Of a stretch of 24,934 nt of DNA, positions 14,586 through 22,395 are shown piece by piece. The notes under the pieces were generated by a model. That model was given only the letters and a program-made list of their open reading frames with translations. It made no database searches and was not told the DNA's origin. The translations under genes and the position numbers were made by a program. This DNA comes from JBFKAV01 sp041621405. Its GTDB lineage: Bacteria; Pseudomonadota; Alphaproteobacteria; Rhodobacterales; Rhodobacteraceae. Numbering within the stretch: the stretch's first letter is position 1; each line of letters opens with the position of its first letter. The DNA is taken from NCBI GenBank assembly GCA_041621405.1, contig JBFKAV010000037.1:1-24934 (forward strand), written 5' to 3'.

Positions 14586-16097
14586 TTAGTCGGCGGGCGG
14601 GGCGCCGCCGGCCTTCGTGCGCGCCTCAATAAAGGGCGCCAACCGCTCGGCGGCGGCCTCCGACTGGGCCGGGCGCGGCGTCTCGGCGAGACGGCGCTTC
14701 CATTCGGCGGTGGCGCGCTCCGGCGCGGTCAGCGCGCCCGCCGCCGTCCAGGTGCCGAAGTTCGAGAGGTCCGCGACCAGCGGCTCGCGGAAGGCCGACG
14801 CGTAGCGCGCCATGGTATGGGCGGCGGCGAAGAAGTGACCGCCGGGGGCGACCTCGGCGATCGCATCGAAGGCGGTGTCGACCTCGAAGGGCAGGCAGAG
14901 CTCGGCCAGCGATTCGACCGCCTCCATGTCGCAGACGAACTTCTCGTAGCCGAAGCTGAGCCCGCCCTCGAGCCAGCCCGCGGAGTGGATGCAGAGCGTG
15001 GCGCCCGAGAGGATGGCGCCCCAGAGGCCCATGAGGTTCTCGGTCGCGCCCTGCGCGTCTGCCGCGTTGCCCGCCGAGCCCGCGGCGGAGCGCCAGGGCA
15101 GGCCGATCAGGCGCGCGAGCTGGCCGCTCCCGAGCTGCATCCGGATGTGCTCGGGCGTGCCGAAGGCCGGCGCGCCCGACTTCATGTGGACGTTGGAGCC
15201 GAAGCCGCCGTAGCTGACCGGCGCGCCCGGGCGGGCCACCTGCGCCAGCGCGATCGCGGCCAGCGCCTCGGCGTGCTGGAGCGTCAGAGCGCCCCCCACG
15301 GTGATCGGCGCCATCGCCCCCATCAGGCAGAACGGCGTGATGATCGACATCTGCCCGGCGCGCGCGAAGTCGATGATCCCCTCGGCCATCGGCACGTCGA
15401 GCTGGCGCGGCGAATTGGTGTTGATGACCGTGGTCGCCCAGGCGCCGTCGCCCCAGTCGTCCTCGGAAAGATCGAGGCCGAGGCGGATCATCTCGAAGCT
15501 CTCGGCCACCTGGCCCCGGCCGCGGGCATAGACGAACATCGGCTTGTCGCCGAGCGTGAGCTGGCCCTTCATCAAGGCGTAGTGGCGCAACGGGGCGGGC
15601 ACGTCCTGCGGCTCGGCCGAAGGCCCGTGCTTGTGAATCGCGTCGAAGCTCTGCTGCAGGATCAGCGCCTCTTCGTAGTCGCGCAAGGAGCCCGGGCGGC
15701 GGCCGCGCACCAGGTCCGAGGCGTTGGGGCAGCCGGCGCCGGCGGAGAACAGGAGCTCGCCCTCAGCATAGTCGCGTTCGCGCGCCGGGTTGGCGGCGCG
15801 CAGGCGGATCCGCTTCGGCGCCACGGCAAGCGCCTCGGCAACGATGTCGCGGCCAAGGCGGACGGTCTCAGCCTCCTCGTCGACATGCGCGCCGGCGGCC
15901 TTCAGAAGCGCCCGGGCTTCGGGGTGGAGGATCTTCAGGCCGAGCTCTTCCAACACGCGCAAAGCCGCGTCGTGCAGCATCGCCACCTCGTCTTCGGAGA
16001 AGATCGCCTGCGGCGGGAAGGGGTGGCGTAGCCGGCTGTAATCCACCTTGCGGGCGGCAGGCCGGTGGCCCCGGCGACCCAGGCCGGCACGGCTCAC
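14586..16097 (-). CDS. MttB-family (trimethylamine methyltransferase-like) protein, non-pyrrolysine
   Basis: Members move a methyl group from a quaternary or tertiary amine (glycine betaine, proline betaine, carnitine and similar) to a corrinoid protein. The protein has about 503 residues with no in-frame stop, so pyrrolysine is not used and this is the MtgB-like branch. It opens with a basic stretch (SRAGLGRRGHRP), then DYSRLRHPFPP and a helical region LHDAALRVLEELGLKILHPEAR. The barrel includes VSYGGFGSNVHMKSG, SAGNAADAQGATE and a GWLEGGLSFGYEKFVCD segment. The GTG start at 16097 overlaps the desaturase stop by four bases. No corrinoid protein or reactivase gene is in the window, so either they lie elsewhere or the chemistry differs. 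The substrate is unknown. Confidence 0.85.
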   Translation of the reverse strand: MSRAGLGRRGHRPAARKVDYSRLRHPFPPQAIFSEDEVAMLHDAALRVLEELGLKILHPEARALLKAAGAHVDEEAETVRLGRDIVAEALAVAPKRIRLRAANPARERDYAEGELLFSAGAGCPNASDLVRGRRPGSLRDYEEALILQQSFDAIHKHGPSAEPQDVPAPLRHYALMKGQLTLGDKPMFVYARGRGQVAESFEMIRLGLDLSEDDWGDGAWATTVINTNSPRQLDVPMAEGIIDFARAGQMSIITPFCLMGAMAPITVGGALTLQHAEALAAIALAQVARPGAPVSYGGFGSNVHMKSGAPAFGTPEHIRMQLGSGQLARLIGLPWRSAAGSAGNAADAQGATENLMGLWGAILSGATLCIHSAGWLEGGLSFGYEKFVCDMEAVESLAELCLPFEVDTAFDAIAEVAPGGHFFAAAHTMARYASAFREPLVADLSNFGTWTAAGALTAPERATAEWKRRLAETPRPAQSEAAAERLAPFIEARTKAGGAPPAD

Positions 16098-17005
16098 GGC
16101 GTGACCTGGCTGTCGAGGCTCCGGGCGTAGCGCGCGGTGAAGCGGGTGTAGCCGTGCTCGGTGGTCCGCAGATGCCGCGCGGCGAGGCCGTGGAGCTCTG
16201 GCAGGCGGTGGAACGGAACGGCCGGGAAGGCGTGGTGCTCGGCGTGGTACGGCATGTTCCAGGCGAGCCAGCGCACCGCCCGGGTGGTGAAGGTGGTGCG
16301 GGAGTTCTCGAACATGTTGGCCGCGAAGGGGCAGAGGCCGTGCTCGGCGAGAAGATAGAGGCGCAGGACCGGCTGGCCGAGGAGTGCCGGGAGGACCCAG
16401 ACCCAGAGGAGGAGGCCGGAGCCGGTAGCCGCGGAGGCCCCCGCCAGCAGGGCGTAGAGGGCGAGCATCACGCGGCCCTCGCGGGCGATCTTCGGGCGGG
16501 CTGCGCTCGGCACGAAGGCGTCGGCGTTGCGGCCGGCGGCGTTCAGGAGGAGCGTTCGCGCCGCGCTTCGCCACTGCGGCAGGCCGGAGACGTGGACCGC
16601 ATAGGCAGGCCAGGTGGCGGGCTTCGGCGTGGCGAGCTCGGGGTCCTTCGCGGGGTCCTGCGTGTGGCGGTGGTGGGCGAAGTGGAAGAGCTGGAACCAC
16701 TCGGGAGGCACGAACACCAGGAATCCCGCCGCCTCGGCCACGCGGTCGTTGAGCCAGGGCGTGGCAAAGGCAGTGCGGTGGGCGCACTCGTGCATCGCGG
16801 TGAAGAGGAAGATGATCAGCACGCCCTGGGGCAGGAGCAGCAGGGGCCAACCCGGAAGCCCCGAAGCGATGGCCGCGCCGAGGCCGAGGATTGCGCCCGC
16901 CTGAAGCCCGAGCCGGATCAGGCCCGGCCGGTCTGCGCGGGCCGTCAGCGCGGCCCGCCTGTCGGGCGGCAGCGCCTTGACGAAATCGTCGTGGGCAAGG
17001 CTCAT
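16094..17005 (-). CDS. Membrane fatty-acid-desaturase-type di-iron enzyme
   Basis: The protein has 303 residues and about four to six membrane segments (for example 35-52, 58-70, 185-222). All three histidine boxes of the family are present: HECAH (72-76), HFAHH (108-112) and HAEHH (254-258). These hold two irons that activate O2 for desaturation or hydroxylation of a lipid-like or otherwise hydrophobic substrate. Its ATG overlaps the stop of the 2OG oxygenase (ATGA), and its stop overlaps the start of the MttB-like gene, so the three are almost certainly one translated unit. That context argues against plain membrane-lipid desaturation, but the substrate cannot be read from sequence. Confidence 0.88.
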   Translation of the reverse strand: MSLAHDDFVKALPPDRRAALTARADRPGLIRLGLQAGAILGLGAAIASGLPGWPLLLLPQGVLIIFLFTAMHECAHRTAFATPWLNDRVAEAAGFLVFVPPEWFQLFHFAHHRHTQDPAKDPELATPKPATWPAYAVHVSGLPQWRSAARTLLLNAAGRNADAFVPSAARPKIAREGRVMLALYALLAGASAATGSGLLLWVWVLPALLGQPVLRLYLLAEHGLCPFAANMFENSRTTFTTRAVRWLAWNMPYHAEHHAFPAVPFHRLPELHGLAARHLRTTEHGYTRFTARYARSLDSQVTP

Positions 17006-17790
17006 GCGGCCCGCCCGTAGAAGCCGATCCGCTCCTCTTCGGAGAACAGGACGCCGGGGCGCTCGTAGAACGAGAAGACGGCGATGATCCGGGGCCGGTC
17101 GCCTTCGACTGGCGTGACCCGGTGCGCGGTGTTCTTGCCGCGGAACACGTTGAGCGTGCCCGGGGCCAGCCGCAGGCGGCGGACCCCGGGGTCTTCGCCC
17201 CTGAGCAGCCGCGCGACGCCCTCGTAGTTGGGATCCTTCTTCGACCTCAGGTCGGTGCGGTACTCGAACTCGCCCCCTTCCTCGGGGGCCTGCAGCAAGA
17301 GCGTCGTGGTGAACTCCGAGCGGTCGAAGTGCCAGTTGAGCGCTTCGCCCTCGCGGTAGGCCATCGCGTTCACCCGGGCGAGCGGGTCGTCCATGGTGAA
17401 TAGCCGGGGCTTCTTCATCGTGGCGGCGAGGAAACGGGCGAAGTCGGGCCATTCGTAGAGCCGGACCACCACGGCCTCGCCCATCCGGTCGGCACAGATC
17501 GTGTGGTTGGTTGTCTCCACCTCGGTCAGCGCCGGATGACCCGGCGGCAGGCCGGGGATTTCCCTTCGGAAGTAGATGTTGTGGCGCCGGGTATGGGTGA
17601 AGGCATCGGTCTCGAACCGCGGCGCGAGCTCGGCCACCGCGCGAGCGACGGCCCCGGGGCGGAGGAAGCCCTCGAGGTTGAACATGCCCTCCGCCGCCAG
17701 ATCGGCGCGGCATCGTGCCACGAGGGCCTGCCAGTCGGCGCTTTCGGGGCGGTCGAGCGGGTAGCGGACGAGATCGAGGATGTCGTGCAT
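17002..17790 (-). CDS. 2-oxoglutarate/Fe(II)-dependent oxygenase-like protein (HalD/ArpA-like)
   Basis: The protein has 262 residues, with GGAGG six bases before the ATG. The double-stranded beta-helix iron site is visible: H154 and D156 in NWHFDRSEF, the distal H223 in NTAHRVTPVEGDRPR, and R234 as the likely 2-oxoglutarate carboxylate anchor. FTTTLLLQAPEEGGEFEYRTD is the strand pair after the HxD, and VFRGKNTAHRV closes the fold. It resembles oxygenases that hydroxylate or halogenate free amino acids or amines; the name is a resemblance only, and the substrate is unknown. It is first in a three-gene set with four-base overlaps. galE ends 83 bases upstream, and a 14-base palindrome lies in that gap. 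Confidence 0.78.
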   Translation of the reverse strand: MHDILDLVRYPLDRPESADWQALVARCRADLAAEGMFNLEGFLRPGAVARAVAELAPRFETDAFTHTRRHNIYFRREIPGLPPGHPALTEVETTNHTICADRMGEAVVVRLYEWPDFARFLAATMKKPRLFTMDDPLARVNAMAYREGEALNWHFDRSEFTTTLLLQAPEEGGEFEYRTDLRSKKDPNYEGVARLLRGEDPGVRRLRLAPGTLNVFRGKNTAHRVTPVEGDRPRIIAVFSFYERPGVLFSEEERIGFYGRAA

Positions 17791-17814
17791 TTGCGGCCTC
17801 CGGTGGCCACTCTC

Positions 17815-17828
17815 CCGGCCATGGCCGG
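17815..17828. repeat. Perfect 14-bp palindrome
   Basis: CCGGCCATGGCCGG is its own reverse complement. It lies in the gap between the galE stop and the 2OG oxygenase start, about 25 bases upstream of the latter. It could be an operator, a short hairpin that trims galE transcripts, or chance in GC-rich DNA; no T-run follows. Confidence 0.45.
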
Positions 17829-17873
17829 CCCACGCAACCCGGAACGCGACAGAACCAGGGCGGATTCGGCCGC

Positions 17874-18884
17874 TCAGCCGTTCCGCCGGCGCGAGACGAA
17901 CGCCCAGGACGAGGCGCACATCTCGTCGATGGTCTTCTCGGCGCGGAAGCCGAGCAGCCGCTCGGCCTTCGCCGGATCTGCCACCAGGACCGGCACGTCT
18001 CCCGGTCGCCGCGGGGCGATCACGTGCGGCAGCTCGCGTCCGACGGCGCGGGAATAGGCGGCGAGCATGTCCATCACCGACGACGGCTTGCCGGTGCCGA
18101 GGTTCACGACATGGCTCTCGCCGGTCGCCAGCAGCTTGCCGAGCGAGACCACATGGCCGCGGGCGAGGTCCTCGACGTGGATGTAGTCGCGCAGGCCGGT
18201 GCCGTCGGGCGTGGGATAGTCGGTGCCAAAGACCCTGAGCGCCTCGCGTTTGCCCATCGCCACCTCGGCGATATAGGGCACGAGGTTGTTCGGGATGTCC
18301 TGCGGATCCTCCCCGATCAGCGCCGAGGCATGCGCGCCCACGGGGTTGAAGTAGCGCAGCCGGGCGATCGTCCAGGCCGGATCGGAGGCGGCGAGCTGTT
18401 CGAGGATCTGCTCGCAGGCGAGCTTGGTGAAGGCGTAGGGGCTGGCGTAGCTCAAGGGCGCGGTCTCGGGGATCGGCCATATCTCTGGCGTGCCGTAAAC
18501 GGTGGCGGTCGACGAGAAGACGAGGCGGAAGCAGCCGGCGTCGCGCATCGCCTTCAGGAGCGCAATAAGGCCGGTGACGTTGACGTCGATGTAGTCGAGC
18601 GGGCGCTCGACGGACTCGCCGACCGCCTTCAGCGCGGCGAAATGGACGACCGCATCGATCGGGTTCTCGGCGAAGACGCGGGCGAGGAGCGCGGCGTCCC
18701 GCACGTCGCCCCGGTAGAGCCTTACCGGCGCGCTGGTTATGACCTCCAGCCGGTCGGGCACGTCGTCGCGGGCATTGGAGAAATTGTCGAGCACCACGGG
18801 CTCGTAGCCCGCCTCGCGGAGCGCGACGAAGGTGTGCGAGCCGATGTAGCCGGCGCCGCCGGTGAGCAGAACGGTTCCGGGCAT
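17874..18884 (-). CDS. galE: UDP-glucose 4-epimerase
   Basis: It interconverts UDP-glucose and UDP-galactose for polysaccharide, LPS or galactose use. The protein has 336 residues, standard length. The NAD-binding TGGAGYIGS (8-16) starts the Rossmann fold, and the catalytic trio is S124/S125 (VFSSTATVYG), Y150 and K154 (SPYAFTK). Other GalE marks are NFSNA near residue 35, HFAALKAVGES, RYFNPVGAH and LRDYIHVEDLA. GGAG lies eight bases before the ATG. It sits between a HAD phosphatase and the 2OG oxygenase on the same strand, but the 69- and 83-base gaps do not prove an operon. With rmlA at the right edge, it hints at a surface-sugar neighbourhood. Confidence 0.95.
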   Translation of the reverse strand: MPGTVLLTGGAGYIGSHTFVALREAGYEPVVLDNFSNARDDVPDRLEVITSAPVRLYRGDVRDAALLARVFAENPIDAVVHFAALKAVGESVERPLDYIDVNVTGLIALLKAMRDAGCFRLVFSSTATVYGTPEIWPIPETAPLSYASPYAFTKLACEQILEQLAASDPAWTIARLRYFNPVGAHASALIGEDPQDIPNNLVPYIAEVAMGKREALRVFGTDYPTPDGTGLRDYIHVEDLARGHVVSLGKLLATGESHVVNLGTGKPSSVMDMLAAYSRAVGRELPHVIAPRRPGDVPVLVADPAKAERLLGFRAEKTIDEMCASSWAFVSRRRNG

Positions 18885-18953
18885 CTCAGGGCTCCGCGTC
18901 GGTTGCAGACGGCGGTGTAGCCATGTGCCCGGGCGGCGGCAACCCTGCCGCCG

Positions 18954-19724
18954 CTACCCTTTGTCGCCCAGCACCGCGTCCACCGCCTCGGCGATGCCCG
19001 CGACCACCGCGGAGGGCCTGGGGCGCACCAGATCCTCGTCGCCGTCGCGGTACTTGCCCGTATGCACCAGCACTGCCATCCCGGCCCCCGCCGCAAGCGC
19101 GCCGGCGACGTCGGCCTCGGCATCGTCGCCGATCATCGCCACCTCGGCGAGCCTGAGCCCCATGCTCTCCGCCGCCGCCGCGAAGAAGGCGGGTTCGGGC
19201 TTGCCGATCACCAGGGCCTCGACCCCGCTGGAGAATTCAAGCGCCTTGACGAAGGCGCCGGCATCGAGGCTGAGTTCGCCGTCGGCATCGCGGAACATCC
19301 GGTTCTGCGCCAGCGCGACGAGCGGCGCGCCGGCAATCAGTAGGCGGAAGGCCGCGTTCAGCCGCGCAAAGGTGAAGTGCTCGCGCGCGTCGCCCACCAC
19401 CACCGCCGGCGGGCCATCTCGACGGCAGGCCGCGAAATCCTCCTCGAGCGCAGGATGGACCAGCAGATGCGGCGCATGACCATGTGCCGCGAGCCAAGCC
19501 ACGGCCGCCTGCGCGGGGGTGAAAACAATGGCCGGCGGCAGATTGAGGCCGAAGCCTTCGAGCTGCGCCAGGATCGCCCGGAGCGGCCTGCTGGTGGTGT
19601 TGGTGATGAATCGGTAGGGAATCTTGGCGGCCTCGAGCCCCGCGATCGCCGCCTTGGCGCCCGGCAGCAGGTCGCCACCGGAATAGACCACGCCCGCGAG
19701 GTCGATCAGCACGCCTTTGACCAT
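18954..19724 (-). CDS. HAD-superfamily subclass IIA hydrolase (LHPP-like)
   Basis: This is a cytosolic phosphatase of 256 residues from the ATG at 19724; an earlier start would add 12 residues without clear support. Motif I is DLAG (8-11), keeping the nucleophile D8 but with Ala10 where most HADs have the acid/base Asp. Motif II is TNTTSR (41-46), motif III K175 in VIGKPEPAF, and motif IV IGDDAEADVAGA with D200 and D201. The LHPP-type subgroup normally has DLSG at motif I, so loss of the second Asp is a family trait, not decay. The likely substrate is a phosphoamino acid, pyrophosphate or sugar phosphate, but this cannot be settled here. Confidence 0.85.
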   Translation of the reverse strand: MVKGVLIDLAGVVYSGGDLLPGAKAAIAGLEAAKIPYRFITNTTSRPLRAILAQLEGFGLNLPPAIVFTPAQAAVAWLAAHGHAPHLLVHPALEEDFAACRRDGPPAVVVGDAREHFTFARLNAAFRLLIAGAPLVALAQNRMFRDADGELSLDAGAFVKALEFSSGVEALVIGKPEPAFFAAAAESMGLRLAEVAMIGDDAEADVAGALAAGAGMAVLVHTGKYRDGDEDLVRPRPSAVVAGIAEAVDAVLGDKG

Positions 19725-19846
19725 GGCGCCGACGATGCGCCGCACCGATGGTCGGGTCAACCGCCGGCCCGAGCGTGCGAGCCGAAGCGAGCACGCGAGA
19801 CAAGGGTCTTGCGCCCAAGGCGCGCAACTGGAAAAGCGGCAGGGAG

Positions 19847-19923
19847 TGGTCGGAGTGAGAGGATTCGAACCTCCGGCCCCCTGCTCCCGAAGCAGGTGCG
19901 CTACCAGGCTGCGCTACACTCCG
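19847..19923 (-). tRNA. tRNA-Pro (anticodon CGG)
   Basis: A complete 77-base cloverleaf reads on the minus strand. The acceptor CGGAGTG pairs with CACTCCG, the D-arm carries AGCGCAGCCTGGTAGCGC, the anticodon stem CCTGC/GCAGG encloses TTCGGGA (anticodon CGG), and the T-arm is CCGGAGGTTCGAATCCTC. The 3' end has discriminator A and an encoded CCA. It reads proline codon CCG. A hairpin, TTGCGC/GCGCAA (19809-19827), lies 20 bases past the 3' end. Confidence 0.97.
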
Positions 19924-19933
19924 ACTGGCGCGC

Positions 19934-19962
19934 GGGTTACCCCCTCGGCGGCGGTTTGGCAA
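19934..19962 (-). promoter_or_regulatory. Probable promoter of tRNA-Pro
   Basis: On the minus strand TTGCCA (19962-19957), a 17-base spacer and TAACCC (19939-19934) precede the tRNA 5' end by 10 bases. The -35 and spacing fit sigma-70; the -10 is weak. Confidence 0.4.
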
Positions 19963-19977
19963 GGGGGCAAACCGGGC

Positions 19978-20940
19978 TCACTCTGGCCGCTCCTCGTCGG
20001 GCGAGATCTGACTGACGCGGGGCGTGGTGCCGGTCTCGGGCCGCGAACGGGTGCGCAGCACCGGCGTGCGCGAGGTGCCGAGGCGGCTTTCGCGAAGGAC
20101 GATGTAGATGCCCGATGCGATGATGATCGTCGCGCCGATCGCGGTGTAGCGGTCCGGCGTCTCGCCGAAGAGGACGTAGCCGAAAGCGGTGGCCCAGAGG
20201 ATCTGCGAATACTGCATCGGCGCCACGATCACCGCCTCTGCGCGGCGGTAGGCGGCGATCACCAGGAGCATCGCCACGAAGCCCATCAGCGCGATGAGCG
20301 CTAGCGCGGCGACGTGCAGAAACGGCATCGGCTGGTAGACGAAGGGCAGGACCGCGCCCATGCAGAGGAAGTTGGCGAGCATCGGAAACAGAAGCAGCAC
20401 GGCGCTGCGCTCCTCGCTGCCGATCTTGCGCACGATGATCGAGGCGAGGGCGCTTGTGGCCGCCGCGGTAAGCGCGGCGAGGTGGCCGAGCTCGAGCTCG
20501 ACCGCGCCGGGCCGCAGCACGATCAGCACGCCGATCAGGCCGACGATGACGGCCGCCCAGCGGCGCAGCCGCACCTGCTCGCCGAGGATCGGGATCGCGA
20601 GGAGCGTGATCAGCAGCGGCGAGGCGAACAGGATCGCGTAGACCTGCGCCAGGGGCAGCGTGGCGAAGGCATAGAAGGCGCAGACCCCGGTCACCAGGGC
20701 GGCGCCGGTGCGCAGGGCCGTCCACCAGGGATGACGCGGGCGCAGGTTGCCGTCTCTGCGGTCGCCGATCAGCATCAGCGTGACCAGCGGGAAGCCCATC
20801 AGCGTCGAGAAGAACACGATCTGGAACGGCAGGTAGACGCCGCCCAGGAACTTCACCACCACGTCGTGGGTCGCGAAGATGGCGAAGGCGACGAGCGCCA
20901 GAACCGCCCCCTTGCCCGAACCTCCCGCGATCTCTGCCAT
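19978..20940 (-). CDS. DMT-superfamily transporter (EamA/RhaT-like permease)
   Basis: This inner-membrane permease has 320 residues and about ten hydrophobic helices arranged as two EamA repeats. The first holds DVVVKFLGG and YAILFASPLLITLLAIPILGE, the second has APMQYSQILWATAFGYVLFGE, the usual end-of-repeat motif. The cytoplasmic tail is Arg/Thr/Pro-rich (from about 290). I chose the ATG at 20940, just before the first helix; an ATG at 20997 with AGGT nearby would add 19 polar residues and cannot be ruled out. Members export or import amino acids, nucleotides or other metabolites; the substrate is not predictable. It lies upstream of tRNA-Pro on the same strand. Confidence 0.88.
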   Translation of the reverse strand: MAEIAGGSGKGAVLALVAFAIFATHDVVVKFLGGVYLPFQIVFFSTLMGFPLVTLMLIGDRRDGNLRPRHPWWTALRTGAALVTGVCAFYAFATLPLAQVYAILFASPLLITLLAIPILGEQVRLRRWAAVIVGLIGVLIVLRPGAVELELGHLAALTAAATSALASIIVRKIGSEERSAVLLLFPMLANFLCMGAVLPFVYQPMPFLHVAALALIALMGFVAMLLVIAAYRRAEAVIVAPMQYSQILWATAFGYVLFGETPDRYTAIGATIIIASGIYIVLRESRLGTSRTPVLRTRSRPETGTTPRVSQISPDEERPE

Positions 20941-21087
20941 GCGATCCGTGCTCTCGTGACCCGACGCCGACCATGTGTTGGCGCCCTGCCCATGCACCTA
21001 GCGGGCTTGCGCGCGAAGCTCAACCGACACCCGCAGGGCTAGGCCTTGCCGCGCGGCGGCGGCCCTAGAAGCGTGGCCGGGCTGAAC

Positions 21088-22194
21088 TCAGAGGCTGGCG
21101 TCGAGCGCGGCGAGGATCGCGTCGCCCATGCCCGAGGTGCTGACAGGCGTGCCGCCCGCAGGCCCCATCAGGTCGGCGGTGCGGAGACCGTCGGCCAGCA
21201 CCTTCTCCACCGCCTGTTCGAGGCGAGCTGCCTCGTCGCCCTTGTCGAACGAGTAGCGGAGCGCCATAGCAAACGACAGGATGCAGGCGATCGGGTTGGC
21301 CTTGCCCTGGCCCGCGATGTCCGGTGCCGAGCCGTGGACGGGCTCGTAGAGCGCCTTCGGGCGGCCGTTCTCCATCGGCGCGCCGAGCGAGGCCGAGGGC
21401 AGCATGCCGAGCGAGCCGGTCAGCATCGCGGCGAGGTCGGAGAGCAAATCGCCGAAGAGGTTGTCGGTCACGATCACGTCGAACTGCTTCGGCCAGCGAG
21501 TGAGCTGCATCGCCCCCGCGTCGGCGTACATGTGGGAAAGCTCGACCTCGGGATACTCGGCGTCGTGCACCTCCTGGACCACCTCGCGCCAGAGCACGCC
21601 CGATTCCATCACGTTGGCCTTCTCCATCGAGCAGACCTTGTTCGACCGCCGCTTCGCCAGCTCGAAGGCCGAGCGCGCCACCCGGGCGATCTCGCTCTCG
21701 GTGTAGCGTTGGGTGTTGATGCCGACCCGCTCGTTGCCCTCCTTGATGATCCCGCGTGGCTCGCCGAAGTAGACGCCCGAGGTGAGCTCGCGGACGATCA
21801 TGATGTCGAGCCCGGCCACCACCTCCTTCTTCAGCGACGAGAAGTCGGCCAGGGCGTCGAAGCATTGGGCTGGGCGGAGATTGGCGTAGAGGTCCATCTC
21901 CTTACGAAGCCGGAGGAGCCCCCGCTCGGGCTTCACCGAGAAGTCGAGCTTGTCGTATTTCGGGCCGCCGACCGCGCCCAGCAGGACCGCGTCCACCTCT
22001 TGAGCCTTCGCCATCGTGTCGTCGCTGAGCGGCGCCCCGTGGGCGTCGTAAGCGGCGCCGCCGACGAGGTCTTCGGAGACGTCGAAATTCAGCCCCAGCT
22101 TCGCGCCGAACCAGTCGATGACCCGGCGGACCTCGGCCATCACCTCGGGGCCGATACCGTCGCCGGGAAGGATCAGGAGAGTGGGGTTTGGCAT
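21088..22194 (-). CDS. leuB: 3-isopropylmalate dehydrogenase
   Basis: This is the third committed step of leucine synthesis: it oxidises and decarboxylates 3-isopropylmalate with NAD+. The protein has 368 residues from the ATG at 22194, with GAGG seven bases upstream. It starts with ILPGDGIGPEV (8-18). Substrate-binding arginines lie in LYANLRP (102-108) and RELTSGVYFGEPRG (135-148), the catalytic Lys is K192 (EKANV), and the metal site is DNLFGDLLSDLAAML (244-258). HGSAPDIAGQGKANP closes the NAD pocket. leuC, leuD and leuA are not in the window. About 200 bases of AT-richer leader lie upstream. Confidence 0.97.
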   Translation of the reverse strand: MPNPTLLILPGDGIGPEVMAEVRRVIDWFGAKLGLNFDVSEDLVGGAAYDAHGAPLSDDTMAKAQEVDAVLLGAVGGPKYDKLDFSVKPERGLLRLRKEMDLYANLRPAQCFDALADFSSLKKEVVAGLDIMIVRELTSGVYFGEPRGIIKEGNERVGINTQRYTESEIARVARSAFELAKRRSNKVCSMEKANVMESGVLWREVVQEVHDAEYPEVELSHMYADAGAMQLTRWPKQFDVIVTDNLFGDLLSDLAAMLTGSLGMLPSASLGAPMENGRPKALYEPVHGSAPDIAGQGKANPIACILSFAMALRYSFDKGDEAARLEQAVEKVLADGLRTADLMGPAGGTPVSTSGMGDAILAALDASL

Positions 22195-22265
22195 CGGGCG
22201 CCTCGCTTGGGTTGGACCGGCGCTCCGGGTAGCGGAGGGGGCGGGGGGCGTCAAGCGGGAGGGGC

Positions 22266-22375
22266 GTGAAAGCACCGCCGCCTTTCACAGTGAAACCTAA
22301 GGTCAAGCCATTGAAAAAATGTAAGATTCCGAAATCCGTTCACCCGATCTTAACGCTTTTCGGCCTTGCTTTCAC
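22266..22375. repeat. GTGAAAG inverted-repeat set in the leuB upstream region
   Basis: GTGAAAG (22266-22272), CTTTCAC (22282-22288), GTGAAA (22290-22295) and CTTTCAC (22369-22375) can pair in alternative ways. The first two make a 7-bp hairpin with a 9-base loop, and the middle two a tight palindrome. The stretch is clearly richer in A and T than its surroundings, including TTGAAAAAATG at 22311-22321. It lies between the LysR stop and the leuB start, both on the minus strand. Confidence 0.55.
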
Positions 22376-22395
22376 ACCCCGGCCGGCCCAGGAGA

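Noticed and set aside
14563..14586. Hairpin AGCGCC/GGCGCT at the end of the MttB-like gene
   Set aside because: Its stem is short, its loop is 12 bases, it overlaps the stop codon and it has no T-run, so it is weak as a terminator.
16098..16850. Upstream extension of the MttB-like frame
   Set aside because: It is an off-frame shadow of the desaturase; the GTG at 16097 overlaps the desaturase stop in the usual way.
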